Of a stretch of 56,019 nt of DNA, positions 1 to 8,777 are shown piece by piece. The position numbers and the translations under genes were made by a program. Numbering within the stretch: position 1 is the first letter of the stretch; the number at the start of each line of letters is the position of its first letter. This stretch comes from a virus. Under the pieces are notes generated by a model, which was not told where the DNA came from, did not search any database, and saw only the letters and a list, made by a program, of their open reading frames with translations. The stretch lies in the IMG/VR virus record IMGVR_UViG_3300036402_000107, positions 1 through 56,019 of that record. One strand, given 5' to 3'.

Positions 1-1
1 G

Positions 2-1177
2 CTGGCCCGTGCTGTCGTGTTCGGCCCGATCCTCTCCAGCGACCTCACCTTCGAGTCCGACGACGACACCCCTCCGCTCGTCGTCGACTTCATCCGATCG
101 CAATACGAGGGCGTCGCCCCCAGCCTGCGTGAGCAGCTCCTCCGCTCGCTCGACTTCGGTGCCCGCTCGCTCGAGCAGTCCTACACCCCCGTCAACTTCC
201 AAGGCCGTCCGCTCGTGGGCATCAAGCGGTTCAAGCCGCTCCGCCCCGAGAACACGCAGGTGCTCGTCGATCCGGACACCGGGGACTACGCGGGTCTCCG
301 CAACGGTGCCGTCGATCTCCTCCCCGAAGAGACGCTGCACTTCGCGTACGACATGGAGGACGACGACTACTACGGGCGTGCTCGCCTCGAGAACGTGCGG
401 GAACGGGCTTGGTGGCCGCACTACTGCCTCGAGAAGAGGCTCGGCCAGCTCGCACAGAAGGTGAGCCAGATCATCCCGATCGTCAAAGGCCCGCTCTCCT
501 CACGCGAGAAGGACACGGAAGGGAACGAGATCAGCGGCTACGACGCGGGCATGGCCCTGCTCAACGCCCTGATCACCGGCGACGGCGTGATGGTCGAGAA
601 CATGGCGTCTTCCATCGACGACGTGATCGGCAACCCGGAACTTGCCAAGATGGCGAAGTGGGACGTCGAGCCGTACGACACCGGGCAGAGTGCGACCGGG
701 ATCAGCGGGATCATCGAAGGTCTCCGCTACTACGACTCGCTCAAGCTGCGTGGCATGCTCCGCCCGGAACGCACCGCCACGGAGGGCCAGCACGGCACCA
801 AGGCGGAAGTCGCCGAGCAGGCGGACGTCGGTCTGGCGGAGGGCGACTCGCTGCACCGCCGGATGCTGCAGGTGATCAACTGGCACAGCGTCAACCGCCT
901 GCTCCTGTGGAACTTCGGCGAGCGGATGGTCGGCAAGGTGCGTCTCGTGGGCTCGCCGCTCATCGACGAGAAGAAAGCGATCTTCCGCTGGATCTGGACG
1001 ACGCTCCTCGCAAATCCGGCTGTCCTCGACCTCGTGGTCGCGAACCTCGACCTCGACGCGATCGCCGAGACTCTAGGCGTGCCGCTCATCGCCTCCGTGA
1101 ACGTGCCTGAGAACAGCCTCGTCACTCCGCCCGTCAACCCGGCACTGGCCGACAACGTGATCGCCGCCGCCGCATGA
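2..1177 (+). CDS. Phage portal protein, C-terminal part (Mu gp29/DUF935-like)
   Basis: Portal subunits form the dodecameric DNA channel at the capsid vertex. The frame is open from base 2, so the N-terminus lies outside; a GTG at 17 is internal. The segment LARAVVFGPILSSDL is typical of the start of the DUF935 portal core, and the protein ends three bases before the minor head gene stop-start overlap. The position upstream of a Mu F-like head protein and a Mu I-like protease fits the Mu-type head order. The missing N-terminus is very probably the partial gene at 55846-56019, which follows the large terminase. Confidence 0.85.
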   Translation: MARAVVFGPILSSDLTFESDDDTPPLVVDFIRSQYEGVAPSLREQLLRSLDFGARSLEQSYTPVNFQGRPLVGIKRFKPLRPENTQVLVDPDTGDYAGLRNGAVDLLPEETLHFAYDMEDDDYYGRARLENVRERAWWPHYCLEKRLGQLAQKVSQIIPIVKGPLSSREKDTEGNEISGYDAGMALLNALITGDGVMVENMASSIDDVIGNPELAKMAKWDVEPYDTGQSATGISGIIEGLRYYDSLKLRGMLRPERTATEGQHGTKAEVAEQADVGLAEGDSLHRRMLQVINWHSVNRLLLWNFGERMVGKVRLVGSPLIDEKKAIFRWIWTTLLANPAVLDLVVANLDLDAIAETLGVPLIASVNVPENSLVTPPVNPALADNVIAAAA

Positions 1178-3471
1178 CCCAGCAGCTCCGCAAAGCCCTG
1201 CAGATGGAAAAGGATCGCCTCCGCTACGAGGCGATCGGGATGATCCATGCCCGTGCCGCCGCCGCCCGTGCCCGGGGTGCCGTGCTCCGTACGTGGCTCC
1301 GCACCGGCGACGCGGGGGCGGTGCAGACCGCACTGGCCGTCCACCTCTCCCCGCTGATCCCCCTCGTCACGGACGGGATGATCGCGGGGCATCTCGCGGG
1401 CGTCTCCCGGACTCAGGAGAGCGTCGTGGAGCGTGGGGAGGGTCGTCGGGGCATCCGGCTGTCCTCCGCGTACGAGAACGCCCTCCGCTTCCTAAGAGAG
1501 CGTACCGGGATGACGGCGGAGCAGCAGGAGAGCTTACGCCTACGCTACGACACGGCGGCGACGCAGGTGGTCGCCGGTGCCACCAAGCAGGCTCAGGACA
1601 AGGTGAGCCAAGCGATCCGCGAGAGCATCGAGGCTGGCGACGGCGTCAAGCGTGGTAGCACCAAGGTCGCCGCCGCAATGGAAGCGGCGGGGCTGGGAGC
1701 ACAGAAGAAGCACACCCTCGAACAGGTCTTCCGGACGCAGACGCAGCTGGCCTACTCCGCCGGGCGGATGAACAGCTTGAGCGACCCGGCGATTCAGGAG
1801 ATCCTGTGGGGCTTCGAGTACGTGACCGTTGGCGACTCCCGCGTACGCCCCGCCCACTGCGAGATGGACGGCCACAAGGCACCGAAGGAAGACCCGATCT
1901 GGTCGAGGTGGACTCCGCCCAACGGCTATAACTGCCGCTGTGCGATCCTCGAGATCTTCGACGGCGGGACGCCTTCAACCAAGACGCCGGACGTCCAGCC
2001 CGACAAGGGCTTCGCGTTCAACCCGGGCGACCTCACCGAGGGCGTGGTGGAGGCGTCGACACCGCAGCCCGTGCTGAAGCCGATGAACACGCACCCGTCC
2101 GCTCCTCCCCCGGGAGCGTCGGGCAGCCAGACGGCACCGGCGGAGTACGACGCCGAGTACGAGATGTGGGCGAACACGCTCACTAAGGACGAGTTCAGGG
2201 CTCTGCGGGAATGGGAAGCGAACCCTGCAGCGATGGCCGACATACGTCAAGTGAGTGCTGGCCTTCCTCCCCTCTACGAGTCGCAGCAGACGGCACGCGA
2301 GAACTACGACCTCTTCACGACTGCGGCCTCGAAGTGCCCGCCGTTCGAGGGCGTCACCTACCGTGGTCTGGCCGACCCGCCCAAAGAACTGATGGATCAG
2401 CTCACGAACGTCGGGGGCGAGGTCTCGATCGACAAGTACTCGTCGGCGACGAAGTCCCGCAACGCGGCGGAGTGGTACGCTTCCCGCGTTCGTGCCATGG
2501 AGCTTGGGGAGGACGTCCCGGCACGGGTCTCCGTCGTCATGAAGATGAAGACCAAGACCGGGATGGATCTCGCGGGCATCACCGGGCAGAAGGCGTCCGA
2601 GGAGGTCGTGCTCCGCCCCGGCGTCCGGTACCGGGTCGTCGGCAAGCCCGTCACCGTCACCAGCCGGATGAAGGATCTGGAGACCAAGGAGGAGAAGAGC
2701 GTCACCTACCAGCAGGTCGAGCTTGAGGAGGTGGATCCCGCCGCTCCCCCCGCACCCACCAAGAACACGCCGGTCATCGCCCCCGCCGCAGAGGAAGCTA
2801 AGCCGGGCGACAAGCCGAAACCTCAACCCGGTCGGTACACCGGAACGTTAACCTACTCTTCGGCGTCGTCCGAGCAGACCCTAACAGACGCACTTAGGGG
2901 TTCAGGGCTAAAGACCGATGACCCTCACGTCGCCATCGCCGCGATGGTGCCCGACGCAGCCCGCTTCCCCGTCTTGAAGGTGCACGCCACGAAGGACGGA
3001 ATCAACGTGAAGGCAGTCACCGGGGACGGGAGCAGGATCGACCGAACCATCCGCTCCATCGGTGGCAGGCCGGTCATGATTAACAACGAGTTCTACATTC
3101 CTAAGGAAGCACAGGGCAAGGGGTACGGCACGCAGTTCTTCTCCGATCAAGTCGAGAATGCACAGCGGGTCGGGATAGCGGAGATCAGAACTTCAGCAGC
3201 TAGAAGTGGCACAGAAAACGGTTACTACACGTGGCCCCGTCTCGGTTACGATGCGAAGCTCGAAGACTTCCGCGACTACCTCCAAGCACGACTACCTGCA
3301 GGCTTTTCATGGACCCAGAACATAAGCGATCTCATGGCGACGCCGGAAGGGCGAGCTTACTGGAAGAAGTGGGGAACCGACGCGTACCTCAAGTTCGACC
3401 TCGACCCCGATAGTCTGTCGCTAAAGGTGCTCAAAGCGTACAAGGCGGAGAAGGCGAAGCGGAATGGCTAA
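1174..3471 (+). CDS. Minor head protein (Mu F/SPP1 gp7-like) fused to ART-like and GNAT-like domains
   Basis: Residues 1-265 match the phage head morphogenesis family: RTQTQLAYSAGRM near 186, DSRVRPAHCEMDG near 220, NGYNCRC near 250. Residues about 330-510 resemble an ADP-ribosyltransferase: YRGL near 394, SIDKYSSATKS near 418, and ASEEVVLRPG near 474 as the catalytic glutamate region, although the position two before that glutamate is Ser rather than the usual Glu or Gln. Residues about 560-765 look like a GNAT acetyltransferase: QGKGYGT near 646, then a YYTWPRLGYD motif common in toxin-linked GNAT domains. At 765 aa it is far longer than a simple Mu F protein. It starts in a 4-base overlap with portal. 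The enzymatic activities are inferred. Confidence 0.85.
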   Translation: MTQQLRKALQMEKDRLRYEAIGMIHARAAAARARGAVLRTWLRTGDAGAVQTALAVHLSPLIPLVTDGMIAGHLAGVSRTQESVVERGEGRRGIRLSSAYENALRFLRERTGMTAEQQESLRLRYDTAATQVVAGATKQAQDKVSQAIRESIEAGDGVKRGSTKVAAAMEAAGLGAQKKHTLEQVFRTQTQLAYSAGRMNSLSDPAIQEILWGFEYVTVGDSRVRPAHCEMDGHKAPKEDPIWSRWTPPNGYNCRCAILEIFDGGTPSTKTPDVQPDKGFAFNPGDLTEGVVEASTPQPVLKPMNTHPSAPPPGASGSQTAPAEYDAEYEMWANTLTKDEFRALREWEANPAAMADIRQVSAGLPPLYESQQTARENYDLFTTAASKCPPFEGVTYRGLADPPKELMDQLTNVGGEVSIDKYSSATKSRNAAEWYASRVRAMELGEDVPARVSVVMKMKTKTGMDLAGITGQKASEEVVLRPGVRYRVVGKPVTVTSRMKDLETKEEKSVTYQQVELEEVDPAAPPAPTKNTPVIAPAAEEAKPGDKPKPQPGRYTGTLTYSSASSEQTLTDALRGSGLKTDDPHVAIAAMVPDAARFPVLKVHATKDGINVKAVTGDGSRIDRTIRSIGGRPVMINNEFYIPKEAQGKGYGTQFFSDQVENAQRVGIAEIRTSAARSGTENGYYTWPRLGYDAKLEDFRDYLQARLPAGFSWTQNISDLMATPEGRAYWKKWGTDAYLKFDLDPDSLSLKVLKAYKAEKAKRNG

Positions 3472-3679
3472 GAAGACCAACGAGATCCCGCTCACCAGAG
3501 ACGACGAAGCCGCCCTGAACGTGGCGTGGGAGTCCATCGGGCCGTCCTACGTGAAGGGCTACAATGACGGCGACGCCGGACGACAGATACAAGACGTTCT
3601 CGACGCCGACTACCTGCGTGGCTACCAAGACGGAAGCGACGTCCGCTCTCGCCGCAAGACTTCACCCCGACGTCGATAG
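3464..3679 (+). CDS. Small hypothetical protein in head operon
   Basis: This is a 71-residue hydrophilic protein whose ATG overlaps the end of the minor head gene by 8 bases, suggesting translational coupling. It carries two similar tandem segments, YVKGYNDGDAG and YLRGYQDGSDV, a short internal duplication of the form YxxGYxDG. The C-terminus is basic. I do not recognise the family; its location suggests a head-assembly accessory role. Confidence 0.65.
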   Translation: MAKKTNEIPLTRDDEAALNVAWESIGPSYVKGYNDGDAGRQIQDVLDADYLRGYQDGSDVRSRRKTSPRRR

Positions 3680-3684
3680 TTACA

Positions 3685-5178
3685 ATGCCACATGGACCTC
3701 TTTACTTACGGCTGGCGGGGCGGGCGAGGACTAAACGTCTGCGTACCTCTCGCATGCCGACGCACAAGACCGTCAAGGTCGGCGGAAAGCGAAAGCAGTT
3801 CCCGGTCGCGTACTTCTGGAAGGACGTAATCGGCGTCGGCAAGTTCCGCCACCCGATCACCGGCCAGACGTTCGAAGTCGACGAGAAGAGGATCGACGGC
3901 TGGGTCAGGAAGTACGAGAAGATGCGTGAGCAGGGGATCGAGATCCCGACGCCGGTAGACCACAGCGACAACGCCGAAGACAATCGGGGTTTCGTGGTCG
4001 GTGCCCGGCGTGTTGGTGATAAGCTTCAGCTTCTCCACCAAGTGATCGGTGAGGACGGAGCACGGCTGGCGTGCCGCAACCGTTGCTCCGTCTACATCGA
4101 CCCCGAGTTTATGGACGAGCACGGCAAGAACTGGGGCGAGGCGATCGCCCATTCGGCATTCACACCCAAACCGGTCATCAGCGGACAGGGCGAGTTCGTC
4201 CCGTTCGCGGCAAGCCGGGCTACCGGTTCGGGTAAGACACGGAAAGTCCCGGTGTTCTACCTATCGCGTTCGAAGGAGTCAGACATGGCAGCGAAGATGA
4301 AGCCCGGTAAGCGTCGCGGGAAGAAGGGCAACAGCGAGAGCAAGCTCTCGCCCAAGAAGGCCAAGAAGGTGCGAAAGCTCCTCAGCATCGAGGACGACGA
4401 GGAGGTCACCGACGAGGAACTCCTCAAGCGTCTGGCGTCCCACCCGGCGATCGCCAAGGCCGCGAAGAGGGCGGTCTCGGGCGACGACGAGGAAGAGGAC
4501 GACGACGATGAACTCGTCGATGAGGAGGAGGACACGGACGAGGACGACGCCGACGACGAGTCGGACGAGGACGACGAGGAGGAGGACGACGACGCGGAAG
4601 CCGACGACGAACTCGAGGAGGACGACTCCGACGAGGACGCCGACGACGAAGAGGACGACGAGGACGAGGACGACACCAAGAAGAAGAAGCGGAGCAAGAA
4701 CCGCAAGCGTATCCTCGCCGAGCGGAGCAAGAACCGCAAGCGGGAACTCGTGGGCAGCATCGGCTCCCTGTCCCGCGTCCCCAAGGGTGCTGACCCCACG
4801 ACCCTGACGCTCCTGCGTCGCTCCTTCAAGACCGAGCGGCAGAAGCTCATCGCCAAGGGTGCCATCACCCCGGAGGTCGATCAGGCTCTCTGCGACCTGC
4901 TGTTCAGCGGCAAGCAGTTCAACGGGCTCGCCCTCTCGCGGATGCCCGGCTCCGAAGACCCGCTCGCCTTCCGCCTGTACAGCATCCTGAAGAAGAACAA
5001 GCCGGTGCCGATGAACGGCGGACGCACCGGGAATCAGGAGGCGATCGCCCTTGGCCGCAAGGTCGTCGGCAGGAACGGCGGCGTGCTCTCCCCGCGTGAC
5101 CGCGAGGCCCTCCGCGAGGAAGTCCGGGCACAGATGGGCGTCGCCTCCAAGAAGAAGGCCAAGAAGGACGACGAGTAA
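3685..5178 (+). CDS. Prohead protease-scaffold fusion (Mu I-like)
   Basis: The N-terminal 190 residues resemble the Mu gpI capsid maturation protease family: PTPVDHSDNAEDNRGFVVG near residue 90, RNRCSVYIDPEF and GEAIAHSAFTPKPVI follow. The C-terminal 300 residues are the scaffold part: a lysine-rich start, a long Asp/Glu tract (about 270-330), a KR-rich stretch, then a helical end. The protease would cut scaffold and itself during prohead maturation. No good ribosome binding site precedes either the ATG at 3685 or the in-frame ATG at 3754; the first 23 residues look unlike the rest, so 3754 may be the true start. Confidence 0.82.
   Translation: MPHGPLYLRLAGRARTKRLRTSRMPTHKTVKVGGKRKQFPVAYFWKDVIGVGKFRHPITGQTFEVDEKRIDGWVRKYEKMREQGIEIPTPVDHSDNAEDNRGFVVGARRVGDKLQLLHQVIGEDGARLACRNRCSVYIDPEFMDEHGKNWGEAIAHSAFTPKPVISGQGEFVPFAASRATGSGKTRKVPVFYLSRSKESDMAAKMKPGKRRGKKGNSESKLSPKKAKKVRKLLSIEDDEEVTDEELLKRLASHPAIAKAAKRAVSGDDEEEDDDDELVDEEEDTDEDDADDESDEDDEEEDDDAEADDELEEDDSDEDADDEEDDEDEDDTKKKKRSKNRKRILAERSKNRKRELVGSIGSLSRVPKGADPTTLTLLRRSFKTERQKLIAKGAITPEVDQALCDLLFSGKQFNGLALSRMPGSEDPLAFRLYSILKKNKPVPMNGGRTGNQEAIALGRKVVGRNGGVLSPRDREALREEVRAQMGVASKKKAKKDDE
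4285..5178 (+). CDS. Nested scaffold protein (internal start of the protease gene)
   Basis: An in-frame ATG at 4285 is preceded by GAAGGAG at 4272-4278, a better ribosome binding site than the protease gene itself has. Translation from here gives about 297 residues containing only the scaffold half. This is the arrangement of Mu I/Z and lambda C/Nu3, where a protease and a free scaffold share a C-terminus. The fusion is visible; separate expression is inferred from the site. Confidence 0.7.
   Translation: MAAKMKPGKRRGKKGNSESKLSPKKAKKVRKLLSIEDDEEVTDEELLKRLASHPAIAKAAKRAVSGDDEEEDDDDELVDEEEDTDEDDADDESDEDDEEEDDDAEADDELEEDDSDEDADDEEDDEDEDDTKKKKRSKNRKRILAERSKNRKRELVGSIGSLSRVPKGADPTTLTLLRRSFKTERQKLIAKGAITPEVDQALCDLLFSGKQFNGLALSRMPGSEDPLAFRLYSILKKNKPVPMNGGRTGNQEAIALGRKVVGRNGGVLSPRDREALREEVRAQMGVASKKKAKKDDE
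4486..4680 (+). repeat. Acidic low-complexity GAC/GAG repeat
   Basis: Within the scaffold half, about 65 codons are almost all GAC or GAG with scattered GCC and TCC, giving an Asp/Glu tract. On the opposite strand it creates a spurious Ser-rich reading frame. Such acidic tracts are common in phage scaffolds and would keep the protein inside the prohead flexible. Confidence 0.9.
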
Positions 5179-5243
5179 GCCTCGAGGCGTCCTAACGTAA
5201 GAGACCACTAGGGGGAAGACACAAGGAAAGAAGGACAGTTACC

Positions 5244-5771
5244 ATGAACCCGATGACGATTCTGCTTCTCATCATCACCATCGCCGCACTGCTGCTCGTG
5301 CTCGGCATGGCGACCCCGGGCATCGGCCCCCGCCCCTACGGTGCCAAGACCGGTGCCCCGCTCCGCGTCTCCGCTGACGGCCAGCCCCGGGCGGTCGTGG
5401 GCGGCATCACCATCGATTGGACGGACGCCAACATACCGACTGGAGCGGCGGGCACCGGCACGACGCTCTTGGACGGTACCTACGTCCCGCCCGGCGTCAA
5501 GTACCTCCGTCTTGGCTCGGTCGTCTTCTGGACGGTCACGGCCAACAAGCGGGACAAAGCCAAGGTCGCCCTGACCGCCACCGCCCTCGTCCGCGACCGC
5601 ACCGCCGTGCTCAACGAGACGGTGGTCGAGGGCGAACAGATGGACCTGCACGCGGGCGGTGCCTTCTACGGCGGGCGAGTCTTCCGCCAGCGTCTCAACG
5701 TCGGCGGTGCGTGGCCCACGGAGGCGGCGTTGCTCACCGCCTGCCCGCTGCTCGAACTCGTCGAGGACTAA
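5244..5771 (+). CDS. Head protein with hydrophobic N-terminus, decoration protein candidate
   Basis: This is a 175-residue protein between scaffold and major capsid, where a capsid decoration or head-fibre protein normally lies. Residues 4-23 form a strongly hydrophobic segment (TILLLIITIAALLLVLGMA), which is odd for a decoration protein and resembles a signal anchor. The rest is Gly/Val/Thr-rich and beta-like. AAGGA ribosome-binding sequences precede the ATG. The function is assigned from position only. Confidence 0.6.
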   Translation: MNPMTILLLIITIAALLLVLGMATPGIGPRPYGAKTGAPLRVSADGQPRAVVGGITIDWTDANIPTGAAGTGTTLLDGTYVPPGVKYLRLGSVVFWTVTANKRDKAKVALTATALVRDRTAVLNETVVEGEQMDLHAGGAFYGGRVFRQRLNVGGAWPTEAALLTACPLLELVED

Positions 5772-5848
5772 CGCAGGACTCGACCGAAACGCGTAAGAGT
5801 GAAGGCCGGTGACGGCCACGAACCGAGACAACGAACAAGGACAGTACA

Positions 5849-6961
5849 ATGGCTCAAGGTTATGACCTACTGGCCGTCACGAGGGTGAACGAGATCACTC
5901 AGACCGTGGCGGAAGAACTCGAGATCCCGGGCTCGCTCCGGTTTCTCGACCGCACGCCCGTGGTCGCCGCCGAAGACGGCGAGATCATGGGGACGCACGA
6001 AGCGTACGTCGTGAGTGCCGACATCGTTGCCGACGATCAGGCGGCAGTCGTGCGTCAGGGCGGACGCTTCGTGCTCAACACGTCGGCGATCCCGAACATA
6101 AAGCAGGGCTCGCACATCACGCAGAGCATGCTGAACTTGCTGCGGCGGATCAACGCCGGTGGCGGCATCCCGAGCGACCGGGGTCTGATCACCGGCTACG
6201 TGACCCGGGAGATGCAGGCCAAGATCGTCTCCAACCGCATCATGATGAACCGCATGATCGCGGGCATGATGACCGATCTCTTCAGCTACACGAAGAACGG
6301 CATCATCTACGCCAACGTCTCGTGGGGCATGCCCGCCGACCTGAAGTTCAACCCGGCCACGCTCTGGACGATCGCGAACAAGGCGACGGCGACGCCGATC
6401 ACCGACCTGCAGCTGTACCTGTCGTACGCACAGCAGACCTACGGCGAGGTCTACAACCGCATCACGCTGTCGCAGACGCTCTTCAACAACGTGGTGGCGA
6501 CGGACAACTTCCGCACGTTCGCCCAGCTGTTCACGTCCGCTGCGAACTCCACCGCGACGTTCCCCACCAACGTCGGCTCCGTGATGCGTCCGCTCTTCGA
6601 GCAGGTCACCGGCCTGCAGGTCGAGATCGAGGACAACGTGTTCCGCGACGAGAACAACGACGGCACCGCAACCACGCAGCGTTTCCAGCCCGTCAACGTC
6701 GCGTACCTCTCGAACTCCGGCGACGACAACAACGCGGGCGTCTTCGACTTCGCCAACGCCATCGTCAACGAGACCGAGGTCGGGATCGTCCCGGGCACGC
6801 AGGTCATCGGGGGCGGGTTCGCCGCCCCGCAGTACGGCCCGGTCGGCTACGCCACCATCAAGGGCGACCTCAACCCCCCGCAGGTCACCCTGTGGGCGGT
6901 CACGCGTGGCTTCCCCCGCAAGAAGCGGGTCACGGCCACCGCCCGGATCACGGCCTACTAG
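5849..6961 (+). CDS. Major capsid protein (lambda gpE-like)
   Basis: At 370 residues and following protease/scaffold, this is the expected size and place for the capsid subunit. The sequence resembles the gpE-type capsid family (N-terminal PGSLRFLDRTPVVAAEDGEI, then the polar mid-region RITLSQTLFNNVVATDNFRTF and a C-terminal DLNPPQVTLWAVTRGFPRKK). AAGGA precedes the start at 5849. It is followed by a strong hairpin, consistent with a high-level transcript ending or being stabilised here. Confidence 0.85.
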   Translation: MAQGYDLLAVTRVNEITQTVAEELEIPGSLRFLDRTPVVAAEDGEIMGTHEAYVVSADIVADDQAAVVRQGGRFVLNTSAIPNIKQGSHITQSMLNLLRRINAGGGIPSDRGLITGYVTREMQAKIVSNRIMMNRMIAGMMTDLFSYTKNGIIYANVSWGMPADLKFNPATLWTIANKATATPITDLQLYLSYAQQTYGEVYNRITLSQTLFNNVVATDNFRTFAQLFTSAANSTATFPTNVGSVMRPLFEQVTGLQVEIEDNVFRDENNDGTATTQRFQPVNVAYLSNSGDDNNAGVFDFANAIVNETEVGIVPGTQVIGGGFAAPQYGPVGYATIKGDLNPPQVTLWAVTRGFPRKKRVTATARITAY

Positions 6962-6972
6962 CCCGTGGTTGG

Positions 6973-7018
6973 CCGGAGGGCGTCCCCGAGGCTCAGGGAG
7001 CGACGGGACGCCCTCCGG
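6973..7018 (+). terminator. Strong hairpin after major capsid gene
   Basis: A perfect 14-bp inverted repeat (CCGGAGGGCGTCCC, 6973-6986; complement at 7005-7018) with an 18-base loop sits just after the capsid stop codon. No T run follows, so it may stabilise the mRNA 3' end or be a partial terminator. Confidence 0.65.
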
Positions 7019-7085
7019 GGTATGCGATGGGGGTCACAGCGGTACAGAAGCTCCGAGACACTAGCACGTACGAAAGGAAGAAGTC

Positions 7086-7646
7086 ATGGCAGGCACGATG
7101 AGCAGGCAGCAGATGCAGGAACTGATCGAGGGTGGACAGTCCGTCTCCTACGGGGGGCGGATCATCCGCGACGTTCGCGACCTCCCCGCCGAGGAGGAGA
7201 TCGCCGTCACCGCCGCCGAGAAGCGGACGGCGATCCAGTCGCTCAAGCAGCAGCACGCCGACCTTGGCGAGCGGATCAAGCTGGCGGAGGCCGACGCCGA
7301 CGAGACCGAGAAGCGGGAGGCGGAGCACCGGCCGAGCAGCACGCCCAAGCCGAACGTCGCCCCCGTCACGCACACCATGGGTGGACAGCCGGCCAACCCG
7401 GTCACGACCCAGCAGCCCCCGGTGACCCGGACGGACGGCAACGTCGGCCCGGTCAAGACCGACGAGGGCACCGGCGAGGGCGAGGATCGCGTCGTCGCGA
7501 ACCGCAAGCTCTCGACCTACCGCAAGGCCGTCGAGAAGGCCGGTGTCGTCAACCGAGACGAGGTCGTCAAGTTCCTCGAAGAGAAGTACGAGGGCGTCGG
7601 CAAGGTTACGGCGGAGGAGATTGCGGACGCCCTCTCCGCCAAGTAG
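7086..7646 (+). CDS. Hypothetical head-region protein
   Basis: This is a 186-residue protein with a good GAAAGGAAG ribosome site. Its N-terminal half is charged and probably coiled-coil (AAEKRTAIQSLKQQHADLG), the middle is a Pro/Thr/Gly-rich linker, and the C-terminal 45 residues form a small helical domain (NRDEVVKFLEEKYEGVGKV). It sits between major capsid and the Mu G-like gene. The family is not recognised; a capsid-associated or connector role is an inference from position. Confidence 0.65.
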   Translation: MAGTMSRQQMQELIEGGQSVSYGGRIIRDVRDLPAEEEIAVTAAEKRTAIQSLKQQHADLGERIKLAEADADETEKREAEHRPSSTPKPNVAPVTHTMGGQPANPVTTQQPPVTRTDGNVGPVKTDEGTGEGEDRVVANRKLSTYRKAVEKAGVVNRDEVVKFLEEKYEGVGKVTAEEIADALSAK

Positions 7647-7652
7647 TCGCCG

Positions 7653-8255
7653 ATGGCCGTCCTCACTCTACAAGTTCGGGACGCGGAAGCTAGACGGGTC
7701 ATCGCTGATGCGGTGAAGATCCTGCGGCAGGGCGGAGATGGTCCCATGAAGGACTATTTCCGTCGTGCCGCAGCCCGCTATCTGGCCTTCATCCGTGCCC
7801 GCTACGTCCGTGCGTCCCGTGGCGACGGAACGTGGAAACCGCTGGCCCTCTCCACCAAGATCAAGCGGCTCCGCCGTCAGCACGGCAAGCGTTTCCACTC
7901 CGTGGTGAGGGCCGCACCGGGCAAGTCACGTGGCGAGCAGCTGGCGTCCCTCGCCGCCGGGACGAGCTTCGCGATCCTGAGGGACACCAGCACTCTCTTC
8001 GGCTCGCTGACCGAGGGTGCACCGGGGAACTCGATCGACTACGTACGCGACGGCATCCTGATCGGCACCAAGGTCTTCTACGCCAAGTACCATCAGGAAC
8101 CGAGCGTGCCGGGCCGTCCGCCCGTCCGCCAGATCTTCGTGCAGCCCGACGCGGCCACGGAGCAGGCGATCGCGATAGAACTAGCCAACGGCATCGTTGC
8201 CGCATTCGGCGGGACGCCGCCAGCAGGAGCAAGCAGTGGCGGAAGCACCCCTTGA
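7653..8255 (+). CDS. Phage virion morphogenesis protein (Mu gpG-like)
   Basis: This 200-residue protein has the hallmarks of the Mu gpG/P2 gpS tail-completion family: WKPLALSTKIKRLRR near 55-70, ILRDTSTLFGSLTEGA near 109-124 and IGTKVFYAKYHQ near 137-148. Proteins of this family act at the head-tail interface or tail completion. It overlaps the next gene by 20 bases, typical of coupled structural genes. Confidence 0.75.
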   Translation: MAVLTLQVRDAEARRVIADAVKILRQGGDGPMKDYFRRAAARYLAFIRARYVRASRGDGTWKPLALSTKIKRLRRQHGKRFHSVVRAAPGKSRGEQLASLAAGTSFAILRDTSTLFGSLTEGAPGNSIDYVRDGILIGTKVFYAKYHQEPSVPGRPPVRQIFVQPDAATEQAIAIELANGIVAAFGGTPPAGASSGGSTP

Positions 8256-8763
8256 TTTCTTCTCGACTCTGCACCGGGCGGTCTGGGCCGCGTTGCAAGA
8301 CTACCAGCCCTTCACCGAACTCGTCGCCGTCCGCAACCGCGTGGACATGACCGACGACGAGTTCGAGTCCTTCCCGCCCAACGCCACCGAGGACGGCACC
8401 CCCGAACTCGTGGTCATCCAAGGCGGGTTCTCGCAGGGGTCATTCAAGACCTCAGACGCAGGCTGCGGGAGAACGCAGACGTTCGCGTTGCTGGTGACCT
8501 CGAACAGGTTGAACCCGAGGGAGATGAACCGCGTAAAGGAGGCGATGCTCGACGCCCTCCTCATGAAGGGCCAGACGCTGGGCTTGACCCAGCCGGTAAA
8601 CGGTAACAAGGTAATCGGGTGGAGCGTGGCAGGCGACGACGTGCTGCTGGCCGGTGCTTCGGAGGCACCGGGAGAAGACCGGGCAGGACAGCTTCGCTCC
8701 CAGTCGATCGGTCGCGTGACCGTCACTTTCATGAAGAACCTGCCCAAGAGGTCAAACCTGTAG
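8236..8763 (+). CDS. Neck or tail-terminator protein
   Basis: The GTG at 8236 has AGGAG at 8224-8228 and is preferred over the upstream in-frame ATG at 8197, which lacks a site. The 175-residue product begins AEAPLDFFSTLHRAVWAAL, a pattern seen in small minor tail or tail-terminator proteins (an N-terminal helix with a later beta sheet). It lies between a gpG-like gene and the tail tube gene, where the tail terminator is expected. The function is inferred from order and size. Confidence 0.65.
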   Translation: MAEAPLDFFSTLHRAVWAALQDYQPFTELVAVRNRVDMTDDEFESFPPNATEDGTPELVVIQGGFSQGSFKTSDAGCGRTQTFALLVTSNRLNPREMNRVKEAMLDALLMKGQTLGLTQPVNGNKVIGWSVAGDDVLLAGASEAPGEDRAGQLRSQSIGRVTVTFMKNLPKRSNL

Positions 8764-8777
8764 GAGAAGCAAAGCCA

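Noticed and set aside
4257-4868. Ser-rich frame on the minus strand
   Set aside because: It is the antisense of the acidic GAC/GAG tract in the scaffold gene.
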